DNA from: Armatimonadetes bacterium UBA1398
GTDB taxonomy: Bacteria > Armatimonadota > Zipacnadia > UBA1398
Assembly: GCA_002305165.1 (NCBI GenBank)
Contig: DBQI01000038.1
Coordinates: 1 to 52,867 of the forward strand
DNA: 52,867 bases
Direction of reading: 5' to 3'
Both the position numbers and the translations under genes were made by a program. The notes under the pieces are model-generated. The model did not search any database and was not told the origin of the DNA. It was given only the letters and a program-made list of their open reading frames with translations. Shown piece by piece: positions 35,694 through 44,650 of this stretch. Position 1 is the stretch's first letter. Each line of letters begins with the position of its first letter.

Positions 35694-36923
35694 GTGCCGA
35701 CCTTCCGGTATTCGGCCCTGGATGCCGCCGGGAGCCGTTCCTCCGGGACGCTCGTTGTCGATGACGAGCAGTCCGCCGTGCGCCAGCTCCGCAGCCAGGG
35801 GCTATTCCCTATCAAGGTGCACCTGGAGGGATCCGGTCTCTCCCTCGACGCGCGCGACGAGGGAGAGGTGCCCATCGGCATGTTCCGGCGGGTGAAGCAG
35901 GCCGACCTGGCCATCTTCTCCAGGCAGTTGGCCGACCTGGTGAGGGCCGGCCTGCCCTTGCTGCGGAGCATCCACGCCCTGTCGGAGCACACCGAGAACG
36001 CTGTCTTCGTCGAGGTCCTCAACAAGGTCGCCGAGGACCTGTCCGGCGGCACGTCCCTTGCGGATGCGCTGGCTGCACACCCACGGGTGTTCCCCACCCT
36101 GTACGTCAGTATGGTCCGGGCCGGCGAGGCCTCCGGCCAGCTCCCCGAGATCCTCGCGCGGCTGGCTGACCTCCAGGAGACGGAGCGCGCTCGCCGTTCG
36201 CAGATCATGTCGGCTCTGACCTATCCCCTGATGCTCGTCTGCGTCGGCACGCTCGCCGTGTCGCTGCTGGTGACGTTTCTCGTGCCTCGGTTCAAGCAGA
36301 TCTTCGAGGACCTCGGCCGCGCGCTGCCTGCGCCCACGCAGTTCCTGATGGACCTGTCGGAGTTCATGGGCCAGTGGTGGTGGGCGATCCTGCTGGGCAT
36401 TGTGGGCTTGCTCTTCGCCTACAAGCTCTGGAGCCGCACGCCGCGGGGCCGTCTGGCCATCGATGGAGCGAAGCTCAAGATCCCGCGGGTCGGGCGCCTC
36501 GTCGAGCGCATGGTCGTGGCGAGGTTTGCCCGGACCTTCGGAACCCTGCTGCACGGTGGCGTCGAGGTGCTCCAGGCCTTCGGCGTGGTCCGGGACGTGG
36601 TCGGTAACGAGGTCATCGCCCGGGCGATAGATGAGGCGCGTGACAAGGTTCGCGAGGGCGACACGATCCACGGCCCCCTGCGTGAAACGGGGCACTTTCC
36701 GCCCGTTGTCGTTCACATGGTGGCCCTGGGTGAGGAGACCGGCAACATGGAGGGCGTGCTGAACTCCATCGCCGACAGCTTCGACCAGGAGGTCGAGAAC
36801 CGGGTGAGGGCACTCATGTCGCTGCTCGAGCCCCTCATCATCATCGCCTTGGGAGCCGTGGTCTTCTTCATAGTGGCGGCGATGTTGCTGCCGATCTTCC
36901 AGCTGAATGTGGGAGCGAGCTAG
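35694..36923 (+). CDS. gspF: type II secretion inner-membrane platform protein
   Basis: 409 residues from GTG 35694, immediately after gspE. Two T2SSF domains, each with the conserved FSRQLADLVRAGLPLLRSI or FARTFGTLLHGGVEVLQAF start, and three transmembrane helices (~180-205, ~225-245, ~375-400). TYPLMLVCVGTLAVSLLVTF and PLIIIALGAVVFFIVAAMLL are the clearest. GspF couples the ATPase to pseudopilin extraction from the membrane. Confidence 0.94.
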   Translation: MPTFRYSALDAAGSRSSGTLVVDDEQSAVRQLRSQGLFPIKVHLEGSGLSLDARDEGEVPIGMFRRVKQADLAIFSRQLADLVRAGLPLLRSIHALSEHTENAVFVEVLNKVAEDLSGGTSLADALAAHPRVFPTLYVSMVRAGEASGQLPEILARLADLQETERARRSQIMSALTYPLMLVCVGTLAVSLLVTFLVPRFKQIFEDLGRALPAPTQFLMDLSEFMGQWWWAILLGIVGLLFAYKLWSRTPRGRLAIDGAKLKIPRVGRLVERMVVARFARTFGTLLHGGVEVLQAFGVVRDVVGNEVIARAIDEARDKVREGDTIHGPLRETGHFPPVVVHMVALGEETGNMEGVLNSIADSFDQEVENRVRALMSLLEPLIIIALGAVVFFIVAAMLLPIFQLNVGAS

Positions 36924-36989
36924 TGGCGCCCGTCTGAGCGTTCGGGTCTAAGCGGGGCGCATGCCTCGACAACGGTAGGAGGTACGTTC

Positions 36990-37436
36990 ATGTATAGGCG
37001 GGCACACAGCCGCAGGTTCCGGGGCTTCACCCTGACCGAGCTGCTCGTGGTCATGGTCATCATCGTGTTGCTGGCCGGCGTAGCGGTGACGTACGTTCCC
37101 AAGCGGATTGAAGAAGCGCGTGTCGCGAAGACTCAGGCCGAGATCCGGACCCTGGAGAGCGCGCTCAGCCAGTTCCAGATCCGGATGGGCGATGTTCCCA
37201 CCCAGGCCGAATCTCTCGAGGCCCTGGTGACGGCCCCCCAAGGCAATCGCAACGTGGACAAGTGGAACGGCCCCTACCTGAACCCGCCCGTGGTTCCTCA
37301 GGACGCTTGGGGCAATCCCTACATCTACCGGGCGCCAGGTAGCCACAACACCGATTTCGACCTGCTGTCCACCGGCAAGGATGGCAGAGAAGGCACTGAC
37401 GATGACATCACGAGTTGGGAGCAGTTCGAGGCCTAG
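36990..37436 (+). CDS. gspG: major pseudopilin
   Basis: 148 residues, AGGAGGT seven bases before the ATG. Prepilin peptidase site RFRG|FTLTELLVVMVII with Glu at +5, then the long N-terminal helix. The C-terminus has the GspG calcium loop: DAWGNPYIYRAPG and TGKDGREGTDDDITSWEQ. It forms the shaft of the pseudopilus. No prepilin peptidase gene is in the window. Confidence 0.95.
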   Translation: MYRRAHSRRFRGFTLTELLVVMVIIVLLAGVAVTYVPKRIEEARVAKTQAEIRTLESALSQFQIRMGDVPTQAESLEALVTAPQGNRNVDKWNGPYLNPPVVPQDAWGNPYIYRAPGSHNTDFDLLSTGKDGREGTDDDITSWEQFEA

Positions 37437-38031
37437 GCGCTCGCGCTTTGGGCACGCCGACAGCCGTGGGTTCACCGTCACCGAGCTCATGGTCGTGATG
37501 GTGATCATGGTTCTGTTGGCGGGTCTGGCCGCGCCCCGGTTCGTGGGCTCCATGCGGTCGGAGAGGCTGCGCACCGGAGGCCGTGTTGTCCTCTCCATGG
37601 TCCAGTTGGCACGCTCTCGCGCGGCCTCGGAGGGGCGGCTGACGCGCCTGGACTTCGACTATGACCAGGGGCGCATCACCGCCCTGCGCTATGTGCAGGA
37701 CACGCAAGGGGAGAGTGACAGCCGGCAGGAGGCGCGTGAGCCCACCTGGGGGGCCATGACGGACAACCTCGGTCAGGCGCGGGACCTACCCCTTGGGATC
37801 ACCATTCGGTATGTGGGTGAGGACCTCACCATGACCGAGACCCGAAGGCTATCTGAGCTGATCTTCCGACCCGATGGCTCCGCTGACTCGGCGTATGTGG
37901 TGCTGGAGGGATTCGATAGCGAGGTCCTGGTGGTAGAGGTGGATGACATACGGTTCATGCCTCGTGTGCTGGATGTCTCGCGGCCTGAGGACCTGGACCG
38001 GATCGAGCAGAGCATGAGGTCGCGGCGATGA
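37402..38031 (+). CDS. gspH: minor pseudopilin GspH
   Basis: 209 residues from ATG 37402, overlapping gspG by 35 bases (GAAGG nine bases upstream). Cleavage site SRG|FTVTELMVVMVIMVLLAG, then a GspH-type beta domain (GGRVVLSMVQLARSRAASEG, LTRLDFDYDQGRI). It contributes to the pseudopilus, typically near the tip. ATGA overlap with gspI. Confidence 0.88.
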   Translation: MTSRVGSSSRPRRSRFGHADSRGFTVTELMVVMVIMVLLAGLAAPRFVGSMRSERLRTGGRVVLSMVQLARSRAASEGRLTRLDFDYDQGRITALRYVQDTQGESDSRQEAREPTWGAMTDNLGQARDLPLGITIRYVGEDLTMTETRRLSELIFRPDGSADSAYVVLEGFDSEVLVVEVDDIRFMPRVLDVSRPEDLDRIEQSMRSRR

Positions 38032-38429
38032 TGATGCGGCGCGCGAACAGAGGCTACACCCTCCTGGAGCTGATGGTGTCGGCCGCCATCCTGGCGGTGG
38101 GCCTCACGGCTCTCATCCGCTCTTTCACGGCGGGGACGAACACGCTCCGCCAGAACGAGAAGCGGGCGGTGGGCGTAGTGCTGGCTCAGCAGAAGCTCGC
38201 CGAGATCATGGGGACCACCGAGCTCGAGGATGGGATTCAGGATGGGGATGTCGAGGAGGCGGTATTCGAGGGCTATCGCTGGCAGTCGGAGATCCAGAGC
38301 CTCACAGACTACCCCAACCTGAAGCAGGTGCGCGTCATCATCGCCTGGCGCGACGGACAGCGCACCGATGATGTTCGGATCGATACGTACGTTCGCGTCC
38401 CACCTGAGAGCGAGGCGGGGACGAGCTAG
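38028..38429 (+). CDS. gspI: minor pseudopilin GspI
   Basis: 133 residues. Cleavage site NRG|YTLLELMVSAAILAVGLTAL followed by the GspI hallmark LAQQKLAEIM. Part of the GspI-J-K tip complex. Start overlaps the gspH stop. Confidence 0.9.
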   Translation: MMMRRANRGYTLLELMVSAAILAVGLTALIRSFTAGTNTLRQNEKRAVGVVLAQQKLAEIMGTTELEDGIQDGDVEEAVFEGYRWQSEIQSLTDYPNLKQVRVIIAWRDGQRTDDVRIDTYVRVPPESEAGTS

Positions 38430-38445
38430 CCGCGAGAGGGCGCCG

Positions 38446-39354
38446 ATGTTGTACGGGCGACGGACAACCAGTCTGAGACGCGGCCGCGGCTTCACCTTGG
38501 TGGAGCTGATGACCGTCAGTTTCATCCTCGCCATGATCATGGGCGCCATCATGGCGACCTTCACGATCGGCAACCGCTCGATGGCCCTCGCTGACCAGCG
38601 TGTCGACCTCAACCAGACCGCTCACCTGATCACCAGCCGTCTCGAGCGGGAGCTCTCCTCGCTCTGGGCGCCTTTCCCCGATCCGGACTCATCCGAGACC
38701 CTGTCGGTGCTCGGAGACACCCTGGGTGGCGACCAGCAAGCGGCAACGGGGGCCACTCCCACTGACATGGGAGCGACGGAGGAGGGACTCACGCCGCCGC
38801 TCTACGGCTACCCAGGCGATGTCGCCCGCGACGAGAGCCCGCGGATCGAGTTCCTGATGGCTGTGCCACCCAGCTTCGAGACGAACCGGCAACGAACCGA
38901 CGTTGTGCAGGTCATCTACTACGTGGATATGGATCCCCAGACCCCCGAGAAGGGCTTGATCCGCGGCGTGAACCGTCATGTGGACCTCGGTGACGCGGAG
39001 GACACCACGGAGTTCGAGGTCCTCTCAGAGCATGTCGCCTCCTTCGAGGTGCAGTACTACAACCCCGAGACGGAGGAGTTCGAGGCCGCGTGGGAGTCCC
39101 AGACTCTGCCCATGGCGATCCTGTTCTCCCTGGTGTTCGACAACGAGGAGGACGATGAGGGCCCCATCAGCCTCATCGGCACCGTCACTCCGCCACGCCG
39201 CGTGGGGGCCGCCGTGGGCGAGAGCTTCATGGGCGGCCAGGAGACGGGGGCCCAGGAGACGATGCGGCCCACCGAGCAGGAGGGTGGGATGGGTGGCGGC
39301 GCGGCGCAGATGGACCAGCTCATCGACACCATCGCGGGGGGGATGGGCCCGTGA
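38446..39354 (+). CDS. gspJ: minor pseudopilin GspJ with extended C-terminus
   Basis: 302 residues from ATG 38446 (GAGAGGG five bases upstream). Cleavage site GRG|FTLVELMTVSFILAMIMG and the GspJ-type core (LITSRLERELSSLW, IEFLMAVPPSF, FEVQYYNPETEEFEAAWES). The last ~60 residues form a Gly/Met/Gln-rich tail (FMGGQETGAQETMRPTEQ, GGMGGG) beyond the usual end. The GTGA at its stop is the start of gspK. Confidence 0.87.
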   Translation: MLYGRRTTSLRRGRGFTLVELMTVSFILAMIMGAIMATFTIGNRSMALADQRVDLNQTAHLITSRLERELSSLWAPFPDPDSSETLSVLGDTLGGDQQAATGATPTDMGATEEGLTPPLYGYPGDVARDESPRIEFLMAVPPSFETNRQRTDVVQVIYYVDMDPQTPEKGLIRGVNRHVDLGDAEDTTEFEVLSEHVASFEVQYYNPETEEFEAAWESQTLPMAILFSLVFDNEEDDEGPISLIGTVTPPRRVGAAVGESFMGGQETGAQETMRPTEQEGGMGGGAAQMDQLIDTIAGGMGP

Positions 39355-40742
39355 ACCGCCGCCGCGGAGTCGCTCTCGTCTCGGTCCTCTGGGTTCTGGC
39401 CATCCTCAGCGTGATGGGCCTCGGCTTCGCGATGACCGTAAGGGTGCACGGCGAGCTGGTCGATAACCGCGTGCTCAAGGCCCAGGCGCAGGGGCTGGCG
39501 CGCACCGGCATGGAGATGGCGTTCGAGCTCTACTACGCTGGCCAGGCCGAGGGCAGAACCTATAACGCGAGCAACGACGAGTGGATGGCCTTCTCGTCCG
39601 AGGACATCGACCATGAACTGGCGGATGGCACATACTCCATCCGGGTGGTGGATGAGGCGGGCAAGCTCAATGTCAATCTCGCCGAGCAGGAGCACCTCTA
39701 CGCCCTCATCGGCGACGAGGACATCGCCGCGGCGATCATGGACTGGCGCGACGGGGACGACGACTCCAGCCTTGGGGGGGCCGAGAGCTTCTACTACGAG
39801 GAGAGCGATCCCCCGTACAGGGCTCGAAACGGTCGGTTCCGCTCCATTGGCGAGCTTGCTCTGGTCCAGGGGATCACGTCTGAGATGCTCTGGGGACCTG
39901 ATGAGGACCAGTACCGCGAGCGCAGGCCGGAGGAGATCCGCGGCCTGGCCGACTTGCTGACGGTCATCGCCATCGACTCCAACCACTCCTCGAGCACCGG
40001 CAACCCTCGGATCAATCTCAACACCGCGAGTGAGCAGGAGATAGAGGAGGCGCTCTCAGGAGTCATTGCCGAGGGCAGCATCCAGTCCATCATCGACTAT
40101 CGGCGGCAGCGCACGACTCGCGCTCAGCCTCAGGATGGGCAGACCGGCGCGCCGCCCCTCCAGATACCTGGGGAGCTACAGCCCCCGACGGGTGGGGGCG
40201 GCTTCGGCGGAGGCGGGCCCGTAGGGATTCGGCAGTTCGATCCGACTCAGGGGGGCTTCGACCCCACCCAGGGCATGGAGGGTCCACAGCAGCCGGGCCA
40301 GGCGGGCGAGGAGGAGGAAGCGCAGCAGGGCTTCGCCTCCACGGGCGAACTCATCAACGTGCCCTCCCTCTCCGATGAGGACATTCAGGCGATCTGGGAC
40401 CTGGTAACCGCGGAGTCGGCGGGTGTCATCGAGGGCCGTATCAACATCAACACGGCGCCGCAGGAGGTCCTCGCCTCGGTGATCGACGCCGATCTGGCCC
40501 AGGAGATCATCGAGTACCGTACCTCCCGTGGGCCCCTGCCCACGGTCGCGCACCTCTTGAGTGTTGACCCCTCAGTGCGAGCGAACTTCGTGGAGTTGGC
40601 GAATCTACTGACGACGCGGTCTTATGTGTTCACGATCGAGGCTACAGGACGCGCTGGACGGGACGAGATCATCCATCGAATCCGCGCTGTCGTCGATCTG
40701 TCCGGGGACGAACCGAACTACCTGATGATCTGCCATTACTGA
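39351..40742 (+). CDS. gspK: minor pseudopilin GspK with low-complexity insert
   Basis: 463 residues from GTG 39351. N-terminus RRRG|VALVSVLWVLAILSVMGLG lacks Glu at +5, as is normal for GspK. Helix-hairpin-helix segments appear twice: LNVNLAEQEHL..., INLNTASEQEIEEALSG and INTAPQEVLASVIDADLAQ. Between them lies a ~60-residue Gly/Pro/Gln-rich insert (GGGFGGGGPVGIRQFDPT then a second FDPTQG). GspK caps the pseudopilus tip. At 463 residues it is longer than classical GspK (about 320). Confidence 0.9.
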   Translation: MNRRRGVALVSVLWVLAILSVMGLGFAMTVRVHGELVDNRVLKAQAQGLARTGMEMAFELYYAGQAEGRTYNASNDEWMAFSSEDIDHELADGTYSIRVVDEAGKLNVNLAEQEHLYALIGDEDIAAAIMDWRDGDDDSSLGGAESFYYEESDPPYRARNGRFRSIGELALVQGITSEMLWGPDEDQYRERRPEEIRGLADLLTVIAIDSNHSSSTGNPRINLNTASEQEIEEALSGVIAEGSIQSIIDYRRQRTTRAQPQDGQTGAPPLQIPGELQPPTGGGGFGGGGPVGIRQFDPTQGGFDPTQGMEGPQQPGQAGEEEEAQQGFASTGELINVPSLSDEDIQAIWDLVTAESAGVIEGRININTAPQEVLASVIDADLAQEIIEYRTSRGPLPTVAHLLSVDPSVRANFVELANLLTTRSYVFTIEATGRAGRDEIIHRIRAVVDLSGDEPNYLMICHY

Positions 40743-40757
40743 AAGCGGGAGTCTGCC

Positions 40758-42335
40758 TTGGCCAACGCCAAAGACGCCATCGGGATAGACGTGGGGGCCG
40801 GCAACCTCAAACTGGTCTATGGGCGCCGCGCGGGTGACTCGATGAGGGTTGTCTTCGCGGAGACGCTACCTATGACCGATGCCACGGGCGCCCTTATCGA
40901 GGGGAGCTCGCCCTCGGCCCTGATAGCCGACAGCCTACGTAGGAACGGGGTCCGGCCGTCAGCGGCGATCGTCGCGGTGCCGCGGAGCGCCGCCACCGTG
41001 CGCCCCATCGCTCTGCCGCCAGCGCCCGAGGACGAGCTCGAGCGCATGATCGAGTACGAGGCGGGCTCCCATATCCCCTTCCCCCTCGACTCCGCCGAAG
41101 TGGCGCACACGTACCTCCCCTCAGCCGACGGTCAGGCGCGCGCGGTCATCGCCGCCTGCCCGAAGAAGACCGTGGCTGCCCGCCGGGAGATACTCAAGGA
41201 AGCGGGCACCTACGCGACCGAAGTCGCGGTCTCGACCGTCGCCACCGTGAATTGCCTCCTCTTCACAGACAGCCAGCTTCAGAGCGGGAGCCACCTGGCC
41301 GTCGACATCGGAGCAGAGACCACCGAGCTCGCCGTCGTCTCAGATGGCGAGCTGGCATCCTCATTGACCCTGGCCCAGGGCGGGCAGAGCCTGACGCTGA
41401 GCTGGGCCCGTGACCGGAATCTGACCACCGATGAGGCCGAGAGAGCCAAGCAGGCGGGGGAGATCGAGCTGGATTGCGCTACCGGCGCCCCCAGCGATCC
41501 CGAGTGGTTCTCAACCACGGCGTGGTTCCAGAAGCTGATAGGCGGGCTCTCCCGCTCCATTGAGGCCCATGCCGCGAGCTATCCCCAGTCCCCCATCCAG
41601 TCCGTGGTTCTCCTGGGAGCCGGCTCGGCGCTACCGAACCTTGTCGCGGCGCTGGCGGGGGCCCTGGGTCTACCGGTCCGTCACGCCGATCCCCTGGCCG
41701 CCCTCGGCTATGTCGCCCCCGCGGGCTCGGAGGCTTACTCGCCGGCGATGATCACCGCTGCGGGGCTGGCCCTGCAGGGAGTCGGCCTCGCCGGCCTCGA
41801 GCTGGACCTGACCCCGCGGCTGGTTCTCGCTCAGCGCCGATCGAGAGCGCGGCGCGGGGTGGGACGGATCGCGGCCATCGCCTTCGGCGCCGCGCTGATC
41901 CTCGCGACGCTCTGGCATACGGGCCAGTGGTTCACAGCGCGGAACGCCTACCTTGCCCAGGTGGAGGAGGTTCGTAAGGCCCAGGCCACGATGCGCGGGA
42001 TGACCCTCCACCCCGCCGAGGTCTTGGCCTTGGAGAGCATCGTCGACACGGCTTCCAGCCCCGAGAACGATCCGCTGGATCTCATGGCGATGCTGGCTGA
42101 CGAGCTGCCCCTCGAGGTCTCCATCAGGGACGTGAACTTCCGGCGGGGCGAGTCCTTCGATCTGCGCGGCACGGCTGTCTCCAACGCCGCCGTCGCGGAG
42201 GCTGTGATGGCGCTGCGGGCGTCGGAGCGCTTCGAAGCTGTCAAGCTGAGCCACTCCACGGCCACGGAAGTGAATGGACGGACTTTCTACGCATTCAACA
42301 TCGAGTGCGCCCTGCCGGGAGGCGATGCCCGATGA
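40758..42335 (+). CDS. PilM-PilN fusion (GspL-like assembly protein)
   Basis: 525 residues from TTG 40758 (GGGAG seven bases upstream). Residues 1-345 are an actin-like PilM domain: AIGIDVGAGNLKLVYG, LAVDIGAETTELAVVS and VVLLGAGSALPNLV. A transmembrane helix (~370-390, IAAIAFGAALILATLWHTG) and a PilN-like periplasmic domain (SIRDVNFRRGESFDLRGTAV) follow. This reproduces the GspL plan in one chain and replaces separate pilM and pilN. It anchors GspE to the inner-membrane platform. The stop overlaps the next start (ATGA). Confidence 0.88.
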   Translation: MANAKDAIGIDVGAGNLKLVYGRRAGDSMRVVFAETLPMTDATGALIEGSSPSALIADSLRRNGVRPSAAIVAVPRSAATVRPIALPPAPEDELERMIEYEAGSHIPFPLDSAEVAHTYLPSADGQARAVIAACPKKTVAARREILKEAGTYATEVAVSTVATVNCLLFTDSQLQSGSHLAVDIGAETTELAVVSDGELASSLTLAQGGQSLTLSWARDRNLTTDEAERAKQAGEIELDCATGAPSDPEWFSTTAWFQKLIGGLSRSIEAHAASYPQSPIQSVVLLGAGSALPNLVAALAGALGLPVRHADPLAALGYVAPAGSEAYSPAMITAAGLALQGVGLAGLELDLTPRLVLAQRRSRARRGVGRIAAIAFGAALILATLWHTGQWFTARNAYLAQVEEVRKAQATMRGMTLHPAEVLALESIVDTASSPENDPLDLMAMLADELPLEVSIRDVNFRRGESFDLRGTAVSNAAVAEAVMALRASERFEAVKLSHSTATEVNGRTFYAFNIECALPGGDAR

Positions 42336-42910
42336 GGACGGCTGTCCGCGGCTTGCTGGCCGCTCTCCTGGTCGGTGTGCTCTGGTTCGTGGCCTTCTAC
42401 CTGCCAGTGGGTGACAAGATCAACCAGTACCGGCGGATGACGGCCGAAGCGTCCCAGCTGCACGACGAGATCCTCTCCGACGAAGTCACCCATGCCGCCC
42501 GTCGCGAGCACGAGATGAGCCTGGTGAACGCTGTCGGTTACACCCGGCCCACGACGGATTCGGAGCAGGTGGCGCGCATGGTCGAGCAGCTCGAGACCGC
42601 CTGTGTCCTGGCTGGCGTGGGCCTCATAGAGATCGCGCCCATGGAGGCCGAGAGGCAGGATGGGCCCTCAACGGAGGACGCGACGGGCCAGAGCCTGTCC
42701 ATCGGGTTGCTTCGGCATCCCCTCCAGGCTCAGGTCATTGGCGATCTCGAGGGGACCGTATCGCTCATCCATTGGCTGCGCCAGACCAACCCCATGATGG
42801 TGGTGGATCGCATGGTCCTCACCAGGGATGACGATGGGCTGGTGCGGATGTCCGCCGTCGTCTCGTCCTGGAGACCGGACGTGAGCACCATACCGGCAGG
42901 GAGTGCCTAG
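42332..42910 (+). CDS. PilO/GspM-like inner-membrane protein
   Basis: 192 residues from ATG 42332 overlapping the previous stop. One N-terminal transmembrane helix (GLLAALLVGVLWFVAFYLPV), a short coiled coil, and a ferredoxin-like periplasmic domain ending IHWLRQTNPMMVVDRMVLTR, which is the PilO/GspM pattern. It should pair with the PilN part of the preceding protein. Confidence 0.84.
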   Translation: MRTAVRGLLAALLVGVLWFVAFYLPVGDKINQYRRMTAEASQLHDEILSDEVTHAARREHEMSLVNAVGYTRPTTDSEQVARMVEQLETACVLAGVGLIEIAPMEAERQDGPSTEDATGQSLSIGLLRHPLQAQVIGDLEGTVSLIHWLRQTNPMMVVDRMVLTRDDDGLVRMSAVVSSWRPDVSTIPAGSA

Positions 42911-42911
42911 A

Positions 42912-43721
42912 ATGGACGAGTACCGCCGCAACCTATACATCCTTGGCAGCTTCGTCGCGTGCATGGTTGTCGCGGTGGGCGTGTACCTGTGGAGCCAGCT
43001 CTCAGCGCCGCCCGACCAGCCTGAGAGCGGGATCCTCAGCTCGTCTCTCCACCCCTTGGACATGCCGCCCATCCAGCCCCCGAAGCTGGAGCGCAGGTAC
43101 CAGGGCATCGTGGAACGCGACTTCTTCAAGCCACTGGAGGGCGAGATCCCCATGGAGTCCGAGCCCGAGTCGCCAGAGGCTGAGGAGCAGGCAGTAGCCA
43201 CCGCGGCTGGACGAAGCGGCTCGTCGGTGGTGTACGGGCCGGCATCGTTCCCGGACCTCTACGCGCCGATCCCCGGCGTCCCGAGCTATGGGCCGTCGGC
43301 GACGTTCCCGCCGCTGGACTGGAGCAGTCCCTCGATGATGCCGCCGGAGCCACCTGCCCCGATGGAGCCCGCCCCTGGCGCGGAGCTAGAACAGCCGGCG
43401 CGGCCGGCGGGCCCACCTGCTGCCACGGTCGCGGTCACCGCGGTCGTGAGAGGCGGCGATGGACGAGCTCGCGTGCTCGTTGAGGACAACGCCACCGGTG
43501 AGACCAAGTGGGTCGAGCCGGGCGCGAGAGCCTTCGGCTACAAGGTCGACTACGCGACGGAGAAGGGCGGCGTGCTGAGTCGCGAAGGCCGGCAGTATGT
43601 TGTCGGCGTCGGGGAGAACAAGCCCACCGCGCCGGCGGCAGAGCCGACGCCGCCGGATGAGGCGACCACGCCTCCCACTCCTGAGCCAAGCGCTACCACC
43701 GAGGGGGATGAGGCTCCATGA
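42912..43721 (+). CDS. GspC/PilP-like alignment protein, copy 1
   Basis: 269 residues from ATG 42912 (CAGGGAG eight bases upstream; a GTG at 42903 is possible). One N-terminal membrane helix (LYILGSFVACMVVAVGVYLW), a Pro-rich linker (~60-175), then a homology-region-like domain: VTAVVRGGDGRARVLVED, WVEPGARAFGYKVDY and GGVLSREGRQYVVGVG. A Pro/Thr-rich tail ends it. The pattern of a small HR domain that senses the secretin matches GspC or PilP. The next gene is a paralogue. Confidence 0.75.
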   Translation: MDEYRRNLYILGSFVACMVVAVGVYLWSQLSAPPDQPESGILSSSLHPLDMPPIQPPKLERRYQGIVERDFFKPLEGEIPMESEPESPEAEEQAVATAAGRSGSSVVYGPASFPDLYAPIPGVPSYGPSATFPPLDWSSPSMMPPEPPAPMEPAPGAELEQPARPAGPPAATVAVTAVVRGGDGRARVLVEDNATGETKWVEPGARAFGYKVDYATEKGGVLSREGRQYVVGVGENKPTAPAAEPTPPDEATTPPTPEPSATTEGDEAP

Positions 43722-44560
43722 AGGTGAGTAAGCAGGAGGCGGCCATCCTAGGGACCTTCCTGGCAGTCGTCGTTGTGGCGGCCGGTGGATACATTTGGTA
43801 CACCACTCGTCCACCATCGGGCGCTCAGCTCACCCAGACGGCCAATGCCGATCTAGCCCTCCAGGAGGAGGAGGAGATACGGGCGCTCGATACCGTGTCC
43901 GCGCTCCTCGATGGGCAGCGGATCGACGCGATTGTGCGCTCAGGTGTCTTCGACGGGCTTCCCGTCGAGGGGTCCGTGGACGTGCTGCCGACGAGCTACA
44001 CCCCCATTCCGGTCGAGACCAAGCGGGTGGTGGAAGTGCAGGACGGGGAATCCGCTGGCGCTGAGTCGGAGGGTCCCGGGACGCTCATCGGACCTAACGG
44101 CCCCACCGTCATCACCCGCAAGCTGACCGCGATCGATGTCGCCATCACCGGCATCGTGCTCGGAAGGAACACAGCGAGGGCCCTCGTCTTCAACAACGCC
44201 GAGGAAGAGGGCAAGTGGATCGATGTCCCCGGTGAGGCCTACGGGTACCAGGTCGAGTATGTGACGATGAAGGGCGCTGTGGTCTCCAAGGACGGGCGGA
44301 CCTACGTCCTGCTCCTCGGCGCTAACCGCAAGGACACCCAAGACTACAGTGTTCCGGGCGCCGGTGGCGGAGAGGCGCCTCAGACGCCGCCGCCCGGGCA
44401 GACTCCGGGGCCGGATGGGCCGCCGCAGACGGGGCCGGAAGCGAGAGGCTTCGGGGGTCCGCCGCCGGGCGCCTGGGGTGGCCCGCCGCCTGGGTTCCGA
44501 GGCGGACCGCCTGGCGGCTTCGGCGGTGGCCGGGGCATGCGCGGAGGTCGTGGCGGTTAG
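43718..44560 (+). CDS. GspC/PilP-like alignment protein, copy 2, with Gly-rich tail
   Basis: 280 residues, ATGA overlap with copy 1. Membrane helix AAILGTFLAVVVVAAGGYIWY, then an HR-like domain: AIDVAITGIVLGRNTARALV, KWIDVPGEAYGYQVEYVTM and GAVVSKDGRTYVLLLG, which aligns by eye with copy 1. The last ~60 residues are a Gly/Pro/Arg tail (GGPPPGAWGGPPPGFRGG) ending in repeated GGRG. About 90 bases later the secretin gene begins. Two copies of this subunit in one operon are unusual. Confidence 0.75.
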   Translation: MKVSKQEAAILGTFLAVVVVAAGGYIWYTTRPPSGAQLTQTANADLALQEEEEIRALDTVSALLDGQRIDAIVRSGVFDGLPVEGSVDVLPTSYTPIPVETKRVVEVQDGESAGAESEGPGTLIGPNGPTVITRKLTAIDVAITGIVLGRNTARALVFNNAEEEGKWIDVPGEAYGYQVEYVTMKGAVVSKDGRTYVLLLGANRKDTQDYSVPGAGGGEAPQTPPPGQTPGPDGPPQTGPEARGFGGPPPGAWGGPPPGFRGGPPGGFGGGRGMRGGRGG

Positions 44561-44650
44561 TAGGGTTCGGTTCTGTTGGTCTCTACGCGCCCCGGATAGG
44601 CGCGAGGATACGGAGGGGTCCTAGACCTCTCGCGAGCTGGAGCTGATCGC

